DNA of 64,000 nucleotides from Streptomyces klenkii (GCF_003626645.1 NZ_RBAM01000003.1:248001-312000), one strand, 5' to 3'. Counted from the stretch's first letter, positions 34,999-44,027 are shown. Notes: generated from the letters alone by a model not told the origin. Made by a program: numbers and translations.

Positions 34999-35031
34999 GA
35001 AAAGATGTGTATGAAGAAGGACTGTGCGGGC

Positions 35032-35436
35032 TCAGTGGCCCTGTTCGTCGCGGCGGCGCTGCCAGCGCTGCTCGATGCGGTCCATCATGCTGCGGCGCGG
35101 GCGCATCTGGCCACGGCCGCCCGGCTGCCCCACCGGGCCCGCCCCCTGCTGCGCACCGGCCCGCGGCGCCTTGCGCCAGCCCGTGACGGCCAGGGCCGCG
35201 CAGCCCAGCATGACGAGGAATCCGACGACACTGATCCAGTACTGCCCCTGAATCATGACGCCGGTCATCAAGAGCGCGATACCCACCAGAAACCCGGCGA
35301 CCGCCTGGTAGACCCGTCGCCGGGTGTACGTGCGCAGGCCGCTGCCCTCGAGCGCTGTCGCGAACTTGGGATCTTCGGCGTACAGCGCTCGCTCCATCTG
35401 CTCGAGCATGCGCTGCTCGTGCTCCGAGAGCGGCAC
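35032..35436 (-). CDS. DUF3040 small membrane protein
   Basis: A 134-residue actinobacterial protein with the DUF3040 start PLSEHEQRMLEQMERALYAEDPKFA, two adjacent membrane helices at about 45-65 and 68-88, and a basic tail (RRRSMMDRIEQRWQRRRDEQ). GTG start with AGGAGGA upstream. A candidate promoter on the minus strand is TTCACG (35514-35509), 16 bp, TATCCT (35492-35487). Family function is not established; its conserved place beside the division cluster suggests an envelope role. Confidence 0.85.
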   Translation of the reverse strand: MPLSEHEQRMLEQMERALYAEDPKFATALEGSGLRTYTRRRVYQAVAGFLVGIALLMTGVMIQGQYWISVVGFLVMLGCAALAVTGWRKAPRAGAQQGAGPVGQPGGRGQMRPRRSMMDRIEQRWQRRRDEQGH

Positions 35437-35673
35437 GGAGTCCTCCTACTCGTCGGTCGCGGGGGGCGACCGGGTGCGACCCTTTCAGGATAGGCAGGGA
35501 ATCGCCCCCGTGAAACCCGCCCCTCTGCGCCAATCCGCCCACCGATGTCCGTGTGGCGATCGGTGGCATCGGGACGTACATTCCCGGTTCGCCGATCGGC
35601 CATGCCGGACGGTGCACCCCGATCATACGGGGCGAACCGGCTGATCGGGTGGCCTGTGACCTACAGCGCGCAG

Positions 35674-36435
35674 TCAGCCACGCTCGGCCAGGACGTGCAG
35701 TTGGGTCGCCACCGAGTGGAAGGCAGGCAGCGCGGCCGCGGCCGCCTCCAGCTGCGCGAGCGCCTCCCGCGCCCCGGGCTCGGCGTCGAGCAGCACGCCG
35801 GGCACCAGGTCGGCGAAGACCCGGACGCCGTGCACGGAGCCGACCTCCAGGCCCTCGGCGGCGACGAGCCCCGAGAGCTGCTCGGCGGTGAACCGGCGCG
35901 GCACGGGGTCGCCGGCGCCCCAGTGGCCCGCGGGGTCGGAGAGGACCTGGCGGGCCTCGGTGAAGTGCCCGGCGAGGGCGCGGGCGAGGACCGCGCCGCC
36001 CAGGCCCGCGGCCAGCAGGCTCAGGGTGCCCGCGGGGCGCAGCGCCTCGATCACGTTGCGCACGCCCTGGGCGGGGTCGTCCACGTACTCCAGGACGCCG
36101 TGGCAGAGGACGACGTCGTAGGAGCCGCGCTCCACCACGTCGAACAGGCCGGTGGCGTCGCCCTGGACGCCGCGGACCCGCTCGGCGACGCCGGCCTCGG
36201 CGGCCCGGCGCTCCAGCGCGAAGAGGGCGTTGGGGCTGGGGTCGACGACGGTGACGCGGTGGCCCAGGTCGGCCAGCGGCACCGCGAACTTGCCGGAGCC
36301 GCCGCCGGTGTCGAGCACGTCCAGCACGCCGCCGGCCGGGGCGGCGGCCTTCACCCGGCGGTCCAGGGCGTCGCGCAGGACCTCCCAGACCACGGCGGTA
36401 CGCAGGGAGGCCCGGGGGCGCAGCGGGTCTGACAC
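35674..36435 (-). CDS. Class I SAM-dependent methyltransferase
   Basis: A 253-residue methyltransferase with motif I VLDTGGGSGKFAVPLADLGHRVTVVD near residue 40 and post-I/II motifs GDATGLFD and YDVVLCHGVLEYVDDP. Similarity to the CmoM/SmtA group is suggested by the length and by CHGVLEYV, but the substrate cannot be named. GTG start with GAGGAG upstream. It is divergent from a TetR regulator, which may control it. Confidence 0.85.
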   Translation of the reverse strand: MSDPLRPRASLRTAVVWEVLRDALDRRVKAAAPAGGVLDVLDTGGGSGKFAVPLADLGHRVTVVDPSPNALFALERRAAEAGVAERVRGVQGDATGLFDVVERGSYDVVLCHGVLEYVDDPAQGVRNVIEALRPAGTLSLLAAGLGGAVLARALAGHFTEARQVLSDPAGHWGAGDPVPRRFTAEQLSGLVAAEGLEVGSVHGVRVFADLVPGVLLDAEPGAREALAQLEAAAAALPAFHSVATQLHVLAERG

Positions 36436-36567
36436 GGCGGATGGCTCCTCGGCGGTGGATCGGCGGACGGAAGTGTCCGCCCCAGCCTAATGCGCCCGGC
36501 CCGGGCCGCGGCCGACGCGGTGGCCGAGCGCGCCGCGGCGCGCTTCCGGGGGCCCGCCGCGGAGGGT

Positions 36568-36596
36568 GTGGCCTGCACGAATGCCCGTGCGGCCAC
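36568..36596. promoter_or_regulatory. Inverted repeat upstream of the TetR gene, possible operator
   Basis: GTGGCC(T)GCACG at 36568-36579 pairs with CGTGCGGCCAC ending at 36596, with one unpaired base and a 6-nt centre. It lies 52 nt upstream of the regulator ATG in the divergent intergenic space, where a TetR operator is expected. Confidence 0.4.
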
Positions 36597-36648
36597 CCGG
36601 GGTTGACGCGGGCGCGGGGGCGGCTGCGCGGGCAGGGAGAATCACTGC

Positions 36649-37269
36649 ATGGACAGCAGCAGCACGCGCCGTCAGAACACCCGGCGGAAGCTCTTCGCCG
36701 CCGCGGTGACCCTCATCGCCGAACAGGGCTTCTCCTCCACCACCGTGGACGAGATAGCGGAACGGGCCGGGGTGGCCAAGGGCACCGTCTACTACAACTT
36801 CGCGAGCAAGACCGATCTGTTCGAGGAGCTGCTGCGGCACGGGATGGAGCTGCTGACCAGGTCGCTGCGGGCCGCGGCCGAGGAGGCGGCGGAGCGCGGC
36901 GGCGGCCGGGCCGGCGCGCTGGACGCGATGATCCGCGCCGGGCTGGACTTCGTCGCCCGCCACCCGTCGCTGGCCCAGCTCTACGTCGCCGAGCTGTGGC
37001 GGACCAACCGGGCCTGGCAGCCGACGCTGACGCGGGTGCGGCAGCAGGCGGTAGAAGTGATCGAGTCGGTGTTACGGGAGGCGGCCGCGGAGGGCGACGG
37101 CGGCCCGGTCTCGGAGACCGACATCCCGCTGACGGCGTCGGCGGTGTTCGGCATGGTGCTGGTGGCCGCGCTGGACTGGCAGTCGTTCCAGCCGGAGCGA
37201 TCGGTGGACGACGTCCACGCGGCGCTGTCGCGCCTGCTCCAGGGCCGCCTGAACGGAGTCGCCGGCTAG
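36649..37269 (+). CDS. TetR/AcrR-family transcriptional regulator
   Basis: A 206-residue regulator. The N-terminal HTH is TTVDEIAERAGVAKGTVYYNFASKTDLFEELL (about residues 30-60), and a helical ligand-binding domain follows. TetR proteins are usually repressors released by a small ligand. AGGGAG precedes the ATG. It is divergent from the methyltransferase and upstream of the CrtI-like flavoprotein; either could be its target. Confidence 0.92.
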   Translation: MDSSSTRRQNTRRKLFAAAVTLIAEQGFSSTTVDEIAERAGVAKGTVYYNFASKTDLFEELLRHGMELLTRSLRAAAEEAAERGGGRAGALDAMIRAGLDFVARHPSLAQLYVAELWRTNRAWQPTLTRVRQQAVEVIESVLREAAAEGDGGPVSETDIPLTASAVFGMVLVAALDWQSFQPERSVDDVHAALSRLLQGRLNGVAG

Positions 37270-37625
37270 CCCTTCGGGCCTTGAGGCCGCCGCATCGGAA
37301 TTGCCCGCCGCAGCGGCGAGCACCCCGTCCGCCGAAAAGCGAGCGCGGTGCGGGCCGATCCCCCTCGGCCTGCACCGCGCCCGCGTTCCCCCGTAGCTCC
37401 CCCGAGCCCCCCGCAGGGGCCCCCGCCCCCCGGTCACGTCGGGGGTGCCGCGCCGTTCCGCAGCCCCGTGCCGGCGGTGCCGGCGCCGCGCCCCTTCCGT
37501 GAGCACCACTCTTCCGTCCGGCGGGCCGCGGCCCATCCGTGCACCTACTCATCTCCTCGTCTGAGTACGGGTACTCAGCCCTGGGCGTTCAGCCCCCTGC
37601 CGGTGCCCCGGATAAAGTCGTGCCC
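37270..37625. other. Intergenic region downstream of the TetR gene
   Basis: No gene is supported in this 356-bp stretch. It contains the hairpin at 37343-37380 and a GC-rich sequence up to the flavoprotein start. A segment near 37300-37335, read on the minus strand, resembles the dispersed repeat (GCTGCGGCGG) but is too divergent to call. Confidence 0.4.
37343..37380 (+). terminator. Hairpin downstream of the TetR gene
   Basis: GCGCGGTGC (37343-37351) pairs with GCACCGCGC (37372-37380), with a further GGCCGA/TCGGCC stem inside after one mismatch. No T-tract follows. Confidence 0.5.
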
Positions 37626-39152
37626 ATGGCACGGATTGCGGTGATCGGCGCCGGGATGGGCGCGATGGCGGCGGCTGCCCGGCTGGCCGTCGCGGGCCAC
37701 CGGGTGACGGTGTACGAGCGCGCGGCGACGCACGGCGGAGGCGTCGGGCGGATGACGCGGGACGGCTTCGCCTTCGACACGGGGCCGGGGCTGCTGCACT
37801 TGCCCGCCGTCTACCGCGACCTGTTCGTGAAGACGGGCAAGGAGTCGCTGGAGCAGAGCCTGGACGTGGTCCAGGTCGACCCGGCGAGCGCGCACGTCTT
37901 CGCCGACGGCACCTCCGTGGCGCTGCCGAACGCGTCCCGGGCCGGTGTGGTCCAGGCGCTGGACGAGGCCGTGGGCGCGGGTGCGGGCGAGCGCTGGAGC
38001 GAGCTGGTGAACCGGGCGCGCGTGGTGTGGGACGCCACGCGCCGGCCCCTGCTGGAAGAGCCGCTGCTCGCCGACCCGGAGTATCTGGAGGCCCTGGGCC
38101 ACGACCCCTATCCGGGGCTGCGCAAGCGCGGCCTGTTCCGGCGGAGCACCCCGCCCGTGCTGGCCGCCGTCGCCGAGCGGGAGCTGAAGGACCCGCGGCT
38201 TGTGGCCCTGTTGGAGAGCCACGCGCTGGCGTACGGGCTGGACCCGCGCACCGCCCCGGCGAGCGCGGCGGTGCTGCCGTACATGGAGCAGACCTTCGGC
38301 AGCTGGTACGTGCGCGGCGGCATGCGCGGCCTGGCGGACGCCGTGTACGAGCGGTGCCGCAAGCGCCGGGTGGAGTTCGTCTTCGGCGCGGAGGTCGTGG
38401 CCGTCGCCGAGAAGGACGGCCGCGCGGTGGGCGTGGAGCTGGCGGACGGGCGCGTGGACGAGGCGGACACGGTGGTCGCCGGCGTCTCGCCCGGCGTGCT
38501 GCGGCGGATCGCGCCGGCGGCCTGCGGGCCCGCCGTACGGCCGGGGCCGCTGGTGCCGCCCGGCCGGTTCACGGTCTTCCTCGCGCTGCGCGGGGCGCGG
38601 GCTGCGGGCGCCGCCCACCGCACGGTGGTCCACGCCCCGGACCGCGGCGCGGAGTTGGCGGGCGTCTTCGGCGAGGGCGCGCGCGGCTCCGCCGCGACGG
38701 CCTACCGGCCGACGGTGACGGTGCTGCGCCCGGACGATCCGGACGTCCGCCCGGACGACGGCCACGAGGCCGTCACGCTGACCGCCACGGTCGCCCCGCA
38801 CGGCCGGGTGGACTGGGCCGACGAGGCGACGGCCGCCGGTTTCGCGGAGCGCGTGCTGGACGCGGCGGAGGGCCTGCTGCCGGGCCTGCGGGACCGGCTG
38901 CTGTGGCACGAGGTCCGCACGCCCGCGGACACCGAGCGGGCGACGGGCGCCGAGGGCGGGGGCGTTCCGGCGCCGGTGCTGGCCGGCGGCGGGGGCGCCT
39001 TCCTCCGCACGGCCAACGCGACGCCGCTGTCCGGTCTGTACCTCGCGGGCGGTTTCGCCCACCCCGGCGGAGGGCTGGCCCACGCCGGGATGTCCGGGAC
39101 GATGGCCGCGGGCCTGATCGTCTCCGGGGCGGACTGGCGCGGCTCCCAGTAG
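37626..39152 (+). CDS. CrtI-like FAD-dependent oxidoreductase (phytoene desaturase family)
   Basis: The 508-residue flavoprotein begins with a dinucleotide-binding motif IAVIGAGMGAMAAAARLAVAGHRVTVYERAATHGGG, continues with FDTGPGLLHLP, and ends with the family's C-terminal YLAGGFAHPGGGLAHAGMSGTMAAGLI. These match COG1233 carotenoid desaturases and related polyene-ring reductases. No carotenoid genes (crtE, crtB) are nearby, so the substrate may be something else. ATG at 37626; the ribosome binding site is weak. Confidence 0.87.
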   Translation: MARIAVIGAGMGAMAAAARLAVAGHRVTVYERAATHGGGVGRMTRDGFAFDTGPGLLHLPAVYRDLFVKTGKESLEQSLDVVQVDPASAHVFADGTSVALPNASRAGVVQALDEAVGAGAGERWSELVNRARVVWDATRRPLLEEPLLADPEYLEALGHDPYPGLRKRGLFRRSTPPVLAAVAERELKDPRLVALLESHALAYGLDPRTAPASAAVLPYMEQTFGSWYVRGGMRGLADAVYERCRKRRVEFVFGAEVVAVAEKDGRAVGVELADGRVDEADTVVAGVSPGVLRRIAPAACGPAVRPGPLVPPGRFTVFLALRGARAAGAAHRTVVHAPDRGAELAGVFGEGARGSAATAYRPTVTVLRPDDPDVRPDDGHEAVTLTATVAPHGRVDWADEATAAGFAERVLDAAEGLLPGLRDRLLWHEVRTPADTERATGAEGGGVPAPVLAGGGGAFLRTANATPLSGLYLAGGFAHPGGGLAHAGMSGTMAAGLIVSGADWRGSQ

Positions 39153-39188
39153 GGCCGCGCGGCCGAGGCCCGCCCCGGGCCCGGTGCT

Positions 39189-40265
39189 TCAGTAGCGGTG
39201 CTGCTCGTTGTACTGCTCGCCGTAGCCCTGGCCCTGCCCCTGGGCCGGGGGCTGCTGCGGGTACGCGTGCGGGTAGCCCTGAGGGGCGGGCGGCAGGTCG
39301 CCGTCGCGCTGCTGCGGCACCCAGACGCCGCCGGGCGGGGTGTCCATGTCGTACTGCGGGGCCGGTGCGTAGGCGTCGGCGGGATGACTGCCCATGCCGT
39401 ACGGCTGCGGCGCGGGCTGCGGCTGCTGGTACTGCCCGTAGGGGTCCTGCTGGCCGTACGGGTCGTAGCCCTGCTGCCGGTTGCCGATGTAGGGGTCGGA
39501 GTAGGCGGCGTACTGGCCCTGTCCGTAGTCGAATTGGCCCGGGGCCGCGGGGACGGGCTGGGCCTGCGCGCCGTACGCGTCGCCGTACGGGGCGTAGCCG
39601 CCGTCCTGCGCCGGGGCGCCGGCATAACCACCGTCGCCGTAGCCTCCGTAGTTCCCGTAGCCCGCGTCGGCGCCGGGAGCGGGCGCGGGTTCGGCCAGGG
39701 GCGGCTGCGCGGCGGCGTCCGCAACGGGGTCGTTCCCGGGCTCCTGGAGCGGGGGGACGGCGGGCATGGCCGCGGTCTCGTCGAGCGGCGCGGCGGAGGA
39801 CAGCGGAGGAGCCGGCGGGGCCTCCGCACCCCTGCGGCGCCGGCCGCCCCGCGACTCCTGCGCCCCGTCGTCCTCGGCGGCCGCTTTCCCGGCGCGCTTA
39901 CCGGACTTGACGCCCCTGCCGGACTTTCCGAGCTTGACGGACTTACCGGAATTGCCGGATTCGCCGCTGTCGCCCGCTGCGTCGCCCGCCGCCGCGCCGT
40001 CGTCCCGGCCGTCCCGGCGGAGCGCCCAGCCGCGGGAGAAGCCGCGGCGGAAGGAGAGCGTCACGTAGGTCTGCCCGACGGCGAACGCCACCGCGCCCAC
40101 CACGATGACCGCCACGGACGGGATGACGACGCCCGCGACGACGCCGAGGAACCCGGCGAAGGCGAGGAGGCGCCAGCGCAGTCGCGCCTTGTACTGCAAC
40201 AGCACCTCGCCGAGCAGCCAGAGCGCGACGACGCCGAACGCGATGTAGAGGACCGTCCAGCCCAT
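39189..40265 (-). CDS. Hypothetical membrane protein with Tyr/Gln/Pro/Gly-rich tail
   Basis: I do not recognise a named family. The 358-residue product has hydrophobic segments at about 4-24 and 32-70, a cytoplasmic Lys/Gly/Ser stretch at about 80-150, an Ala/Pro-rich part, and a tail from about residue 190 dominated by Tyr, Gln, Pro, Gly and Asp (GQYQQPQPAPQPYGMG, PYGQQDPYGQ). Such tails are disordered and often self-associate. ATG start with GAGAGGGG upstream. It lies just after metF, 42 nt from its stop, so co-transcription is possible. Confidence 0.75.
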   Translation of the reverse strand: MGWTVLYIAFGVVALWLLGEVLLQYKARLRWRLLAFAGFLGVVAGVVIPSVAVIVVGAVAFAVGQTYVTLSFRRGFSRGWALRRDGRDDGAAAGDAAGDSGESGNSGKSVKLGKSGRGVKSGKRAGKAAAEDDGAQESRGGRRRRGAEAPPAPPLSSAAPLDETAAMPAVPPLQEPGNDPVADAAAQPPLAEPAPAPGADAGYGNYGGYGDGGYAGAPAQDGGYAPYGDAYGAQAQPVPAAPGQFDYGQGQYAAYSDPYIGNRQQGYDPYGQQDPYGQYQQPQPAPQPYGMGSHPADAYAPAPQYDMDTPPGGVWVPQQRDGDLPPAPQGYPHAYPQQPPAQGQGQGYGEQYNEQHRY

Positions 40266-40307
40266 TTACGCCCCTCTCGTGGCCGCAGCCCTTCGAGGGG
40301 CCGGCCG

Positions 40308-41225
40308 TCAGGACCGCTGGTGCAGTCCCAGATTCTCGTAGATTTCCAGCGTCGCCGTGGAGTGGTTCAGGGTAATGAAGTGCAGCCCGGGAATCTCCTC
40401 GGCCATCAACCGAGCGCACAGCTCCGTGGCGTACTCGATCCCGATCGAGCGTACAGCGGCCCGGTCGTCCTTGACCGCGAGGATCCGCTCGGCCAGCGCG
40501 GGCGGGAACGCGGCATTGCTGAGCTGCGCGAACCGCTCGATCTGGCGGACGTTGGTGACGGGCATGATCTCGGGGATGATCGGGGTGTCGCAGCCGGCGG
40601 CGGCGACCCGGTCGCGCAGCCGCAGGTAGTCGTCGGGGTAGAAGAACATCTGCGTGATGGCGAAGTCCGCGCCCGCGCGGCACTTGTCCACGAAGTGCCG
40701 GATGTCGGTGTCCCAGTCGGTAGAGCGCGGGTGCATCTCGGGGAAGGCCGCGACGCCGACGCAGAAGTCGCCGGACTCCTTGATGAGCCGGACGAGGTCG
40801 GCGGCGTAGTGCAGGCCCTCGGGGTGGCGCACCCACTCGCCCATGGGGTCGCCGGGCGGATCGCCGCGCAGGGCCAGCATGTTGCGGATGCCGACGTCGG
40901 CGTACTGGCCGATGATGTTGCGCAGCTCGGCCTTGGAGTGGTTGACGGCTGTCAGGTGGGCGACGGGCGTGAGCGTCGTGTCGGTCGCCATGCGCTCGGT
41001 CACCCGCACGGTGCCCTCGCGGGAGGAGCCGCCCGCGCCGTAGGTGACGGAGACGAAGGTCGGACCGACGGCTTCGATCCGGCGGATGGCGTCCCAGAGG
41101 GCGCGTTCCCCCTTCTCGGACCTCGGAGCGGCGAACTCGAAGGAATACGAGCGCTCGCCTGAGGCGAGCAGCTCACGCACCGTGCGCGCGTGGTCTGTCC
41201 TGGTGGAGGCGGTGCCAAGGGCCAT
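40308..41225 (-). CDS. metF: Methylenetetrahydrofolate reductase
   Basis: MetF reduces 5,10-methylene-THF to 5-methyl-THF, the methyl donor for methionine synthesis. The 305-residue flavoprotein has [20 protein letters not shown] at the start, [22 protein letters not shown], and [11 protein letters not shown] near residue 125. The start is ATG at 41225, almost at the predicted transcription start, so the transcript may be leaderless. No SAM riboswitch is seen upstream. Confidence 0.95.
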   Translation of the reverse strand: MALGTASTRTDHARTVRELLASGERSYSFEFAAPRSEKGERALWDAIRRIEAVGPTFVSVTYGAGGSSREGTVRVTERMATDTTLTPVAHLTAVNHSKAELRNIIGQYADVGIRNMLALRGDPPGDPMGEWVRHPEGLHYAADLVRLIKESGDFCVGVAAFPEMHPRSTDWDTDIRHFVDKCRAGADFAITQMFFYPDDYLRLRDRVAAAGCDTPIIPEIMPVTNVRQIERFAQLSNAAFPPALAERILAVKDDRAAVRSIGIEYATELCARLMAEEIPGLHFITLNHSTATLEIYENLGLHQRS

Positions 41226-41232
41226 ACCGGCA

Positions 41233-41261
41233 AGTTAACCAGCGGTTCCCGCGGCCCCCAA
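41233..41261 (-). promoter_or_regulatory. metF: Candidate metF promoter
   Basis: On the minus strand TTGGGG (41261-41256) and TTAACT (41238-41233) are 17 bp apart. The -10 ends 7 nt before the metF ATG, predicting a leaderless mRNA. Confidence 0.45.
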
Positions 41262-41402
41262 TCCCACTTTTGCGATTTGCCCGATAGGCCGGTCTCCCGT
41301 CCGCATGCCGGACAGGTTCTTCATGTTTTTTTGACACTCTCGCGGACCGGCCTTGCCACGGGGCCGCTCGCGCCGGACGCGCCGCGCCGGCCCCGGACGG
41401 TC

Positions 41403-42053
41403 TCAGAGGCGCGCGCGGACCCGCTTGGCCAGCTGCGCCGCGGCCTCGCCGGGATCCTCCGCCTCGGTGATCGCGCGGACCACGACGACGCGGCGGGCGC
41501 CCGCGTCGAGCACCTCGTCGAGATTGCCGGAGTCGATGCCGCCGATCGCGAACCAGGGGCGCTCGGTGCCCAGGGCCGCCGCGTGGCGGACCAGGGGCAG
41601 GCCGGGGGCGTGGCGGCCGGGCTTGGTGGGGGTCGGCCAGCAGGGGCCGGTGCAGAAGTAGTCCACGCCGGGCTCGGCGGCCGCGGCGTCCACCTCGGCC
41701 TCGGCGTGCGTGGAGCGGCCGATCAGCACGTCCTCGCCGAGGATCGCGCGGGCGGCGGGCACCGGCAGGTCGCCCTGGCCGAGGTGCAGGACGCCGGATC
41801 CCGCTGCGTGGGCGACGTCCGCGCGGTCGTTGACCGCGAAGAGCTTGCCGTGGCGGCGGGCGGCCTCGGCGAAGACGGCGAGGTGCTCCAGCTCCTCGCC
41901 GGCCTCCATGCCCTTGTCGCGCAGCTGGATGATGTCGACGCCGCCGGCGAGGACCGCGTCGAGGAATTCCGGCAGGTCGCCCTGGCGCTTGCGGGCGTCG
42001 GTGCACAGGTAGAGCCGGGCGTCGGCGAGGAGCTCGCGGGCGGTGGCGGGCAT
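41403..42053 (-). CDS. thiE: Thiamine-phosphate synthase
   Basis: ThiE joins HMP pyrophosphate and thiazole phosphate to thiamine phosphate. The 216-residue TIM-barrel protein shows [34 protein letters not shown], the [19 protein letters not shown] segment, [13 protein letters not shown] and [16 protein letters not shown] start. It is transcribed apart from thiO-thiS-thiG and has no TPP riboswitch of its own that I can see. Confidence 0.94.
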   Translation of the reverse strand: MPATARELLADARLYLCTDARKRQGDLPEFLDAVLAGGVDIIQLRDKGMEAGEELEHLAVFAEAARRHGKLFAVNDRADVAHAAGSGVLHLGQGDLPVPAARAILGEDVLIGRSTHAEAEVDAAAAEPGVDYFCTGPCWPTPTKPGRHAPGLPLVRHAAALGTERPWFAIGGIDSGNLDEVLDAGARRVVVVRAITEAEDPGEAAAQLAKRVRARL

Positions 42054-42078
42054 GGGTGGTGGATCCCCCCGGGTCGGC

Positions 42079-42113
42079 GGTGCACGGGCGGGGACGGGCC
42101 CCGCCCGTGCACC
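42079..42113 (-). terminator. Strong hairpin terminator after the Rv2175c-like gene
   Basis: A perfect 15-bp stem: 42079-42093 (GGTGCACGGGCGGGG) pairs with 42099-42113, with a 5-nt loop. It lies between the minus-strand gene ending at 42185 and the thiE start at 42053. Confidence 0.75.
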
Positions 42114-42184
42114 GGACGGTTTCTGACGGGCGCGGTCACCCGCGCCCGGTTACTGCGGCTGAGGCTTCCGGTCGGCCGCTCGGC

Positions 42185-42550
42185 TCAGACGGCGAGCGCC
42201 TGGGCGCGCCGCTTCACCTCCGTGCCGCGGTTCTCCCGCAGCGCGTCGGCCGGGGTGCCCGGCAGGGTGTCGTCGGCGGTGAAGAGCCACTCCAGCATTT
42301 CCTCGTCGCTGAAGCCGTCGTCCCGCAGCAGCGTCAGGGTCCCGGCCAGGCCCTTGACGACCTTGCCCTCGCCGATGAAGGCGGCGGGCACCATGAGCAC
42401 CCGGTTCTCGCCCCGGCGGACGGCGATCAGCTGGCCCTCCTTCACCAGCTGCCGCACGCGCGTCACCTCCACGCCGAGCTTCTCGGCGATGTCGGGGAGG
42501 TTGAGCCAGGCGGGAACAAGCGCGTCGATCTTTGCGTCAATCTCGGTCAC
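42185..42550 (-). CDS. Rv2175c-like winged-helix DNA-binding protein
   Basis: A 121-residue protein. The N-terminal half is a helix-turn-helix (WLNLPDIAEKLGVEVTRVRQLVKEGQLIAVRRGENRVLMVPAAFI), and the C-terminal half is helical (GLAGTLTLLRDDGFSDEEMLEWLFTADDTLPGTPADALRENRGTEVKRRAQALA). This matches M. tuberculosis Rv2175c, a DNA-binding substrate of the Ser/Thr kinase PknL encoded next to it. Here a kinase gene lies about 4 kb away, across the thiamine genes. GTG start. Target DNA unknown. Confidence 0.85.
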   Translation of the reverse strand: MTEIDAKIDALVPAWLNLPDIAEKLGVEVTRVRQLVKEGQLIAVRRGENRVLMVPAAFIGEGKVVKGLAGTLTLLRDDGFSDEEMLEWLFTADDTLPGTPADALRENRGTEVKRRAQALAV

Positions 42551-42675
42551 GGGACAAGCCTGCCATCTGGGACTGACAGCCGGTAGCCGGGTTGACCCGA
42601 CCCGGGCGCGTCACGGCACCCCCGGCCCCCGCCGCGGCGGTGCGGCGGGGCCTCCGCGAAGCCGCGGCGAGGCCG

Positions 42676-43911
42676 TCAGAGCACCGCGGACTTCAGCGGT
42701 ACGGACGCGTCGGCGGCCTTCGCCCGGTCGAGGGCGGCGCCCTTCTCGATGAGCTTGCGGCCCTGCGCCAGGTCCCGGGGCCGGCCTACGGCCAGCAGGG
42801 CGACCAGGACCCCGTCGCGCAGCCAGCACACGCTCCAGGCGGCGCTCGACGGGTCGCCGCGCCACAGCAGTTCGCCGGCGCCGGCGTGGTGGCCCGCGTA
42901 CTGCACGAACCGCCCGAACTGCTCGGACCAGAAGTACGGCACCGGGTCGTAGACCGGCCCCTCGGCCTCGCCGAGCACGATGTTCGCGGCGACGGTCCGC
43001 GGCCCCTGCATGGCGTTGTCCCAGTGGTGCACCAGCAGCCGCTCGCCGTAGCGCGCGGACGGGAACGACGCGCAGTCGCCCACCGCGTAGACGCCGGGCA
43101 GCGAGGCGCGCAGCCGCTCGTCGGCGACGACGGCGCGGTCCTCGCCGAGCTCGATGCCGGAGCCCTCCAGCCAGCGGGTCGCGGGCCGCGCGCCGATGCC
43201 GACGACCACGGCGCCGGCCGGCAGCCGGGTGCCGTCGCCGAGCACGACCGCGCCGGGCTCCACGGTGCTCACGCGCGCGCCGAGCATCAGGCGGGCGCCG
43301 CTCTCGGCGTACCAGGGCGCCATGCGCTCGGCGACCTCGGCGGGCATGGCGCCGGCGAGCACGCGGTCCGCGGCCTCGACCACGGTCACCTCGCAGCCCG
43401 CCTCCCGGGCGGCCGTCGCGACCTCGGCGCCGATCCAGCCCGCGCCGACGGCGACGACGTCGTGCTGGGCGGCCAGCACCGGCCGCAGCCGCACGGCGTC
43501 GTCCAGGGTGCGCAGCAGGTGGACGTTGGACAGGCCGTCGGCCCCCGGCAGCCGGACCGGCTCGGCGCCGGTGGCGATGACCAGGACGTCGTACGGGACG
43601 GGCCCGGCCGCGGTGTCCACCAGGCGCTCGGCGGCGCGCAGGCCGGTGGCCTCGCGCCCGAGCCGGAGGTCTATCCCGAGCGAGGCGAAGTCCACCTCGA
43701 ACGCGGAGCCCTCGGCCTTGCCGAGCAGGACGGCCTTGGAGAGCGGCGGCCTGTCGTACGGCGGGTGCGGCTCGGCGCCCAGCACGGTGACGGTGCCGGC
43801 CCAGCCGTACTCGCGCAGGGCGACGGCGGTCTGCACGCCGGCCATCCCGGCACCCACGATGACGACGCTCCGCTCACTGGCGGCAGGTTGTTCTTCCCGG
43901 TGCTCGCTCAC
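42676..43911 (-). CDS. NAD(P)/FAD-dependent pyridine nucleotide-disulfide oxidoreductase
   Basis: A 411-residue flavoprotein with an FAD motif VVIVGAGMAGVQTAVALREYGWAGTVTVLGAE at the N-terminus, an internal NAD-binding motif VVAVGAGWIGAEVATAAREAGCEVTVVE near residue 150, and the second FAD motif LPGVYAVGDCASFPSARYG near residue 270. No redox-active CxxC is seen, so it resembles ferredoxin or rubredoxin reductases. The electron acceptor is unknown. It is divergent from the thiamine operon. Confidence 0.88.
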   Translation of the reverse strand: MSEHREEQPAASERSVVIVGAGMAGVQTAVALREYGWAGTVTVLGAEPHPPYDRPPLSKAVLLGKAEGSAFEVDFASLGIDLRLGREATGLRAAERLVDTAAGPVPYDVLVIATGAEPVRLPGADGLSNVHLLRTLDDAVRLRPVLAAQHDVVAVGAGWIGAEVATAAREAGCEVTVVEAADRVLAGAMPAEVAERMAPWYAESGARLMLGARVSTVEPGAVVLGDGTRLPAGAVVVGIGARPATRWLEGSGIELGEDRAVVADERLRASLPGVYAVGDCASFPSARYGERLLVHHWDNAMQGPRTVAANIVLGEAEGPVYDPVPYFWSEQFGRFVQYAGHHAGAGELLWRGDPSSAAWSVCWLRDGVLVALLAVGRPRDLAQGRKLIEKGAALDRAKAADASVPLKSAVL

Positions 43912-44008
43912 CCGATCACTGTAGGGCGGCGGTCGCGGGGGACCGGGGCCAGGGCCCCGTCCGGGCGGGTCACGGGGCAGGCCCTCGCCCCGGGTTCGGG
44001 GCGCGTAC

Positions 44009-44014
44009 TAGGGT
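44009..44014 (+). promoter_or_regulatory. Candidate -10 element of the thiO operon
   Basis: TAGGGT at 44009-44014 would start transcription near 44021, directly before the TPP riboswitch. A -35 is not evident. Confidence 0.35.
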
Positions 44015-44027
44015 GGCCGGTGCAAGC

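Noticed and set aside
34935..35031. A tRNA or small RNA gene in the gap after the transglutaminase
   Set aside because: The only structure is a 13-bp terminator hairpin; no cloverleaf or tRNA motif.
41320..41360. Plus-strand TTGACA near 41329 considered as a promoter
   Set aside because: No plus-strand gene follows and the -10 position has no match; thiE and metF read the other way.
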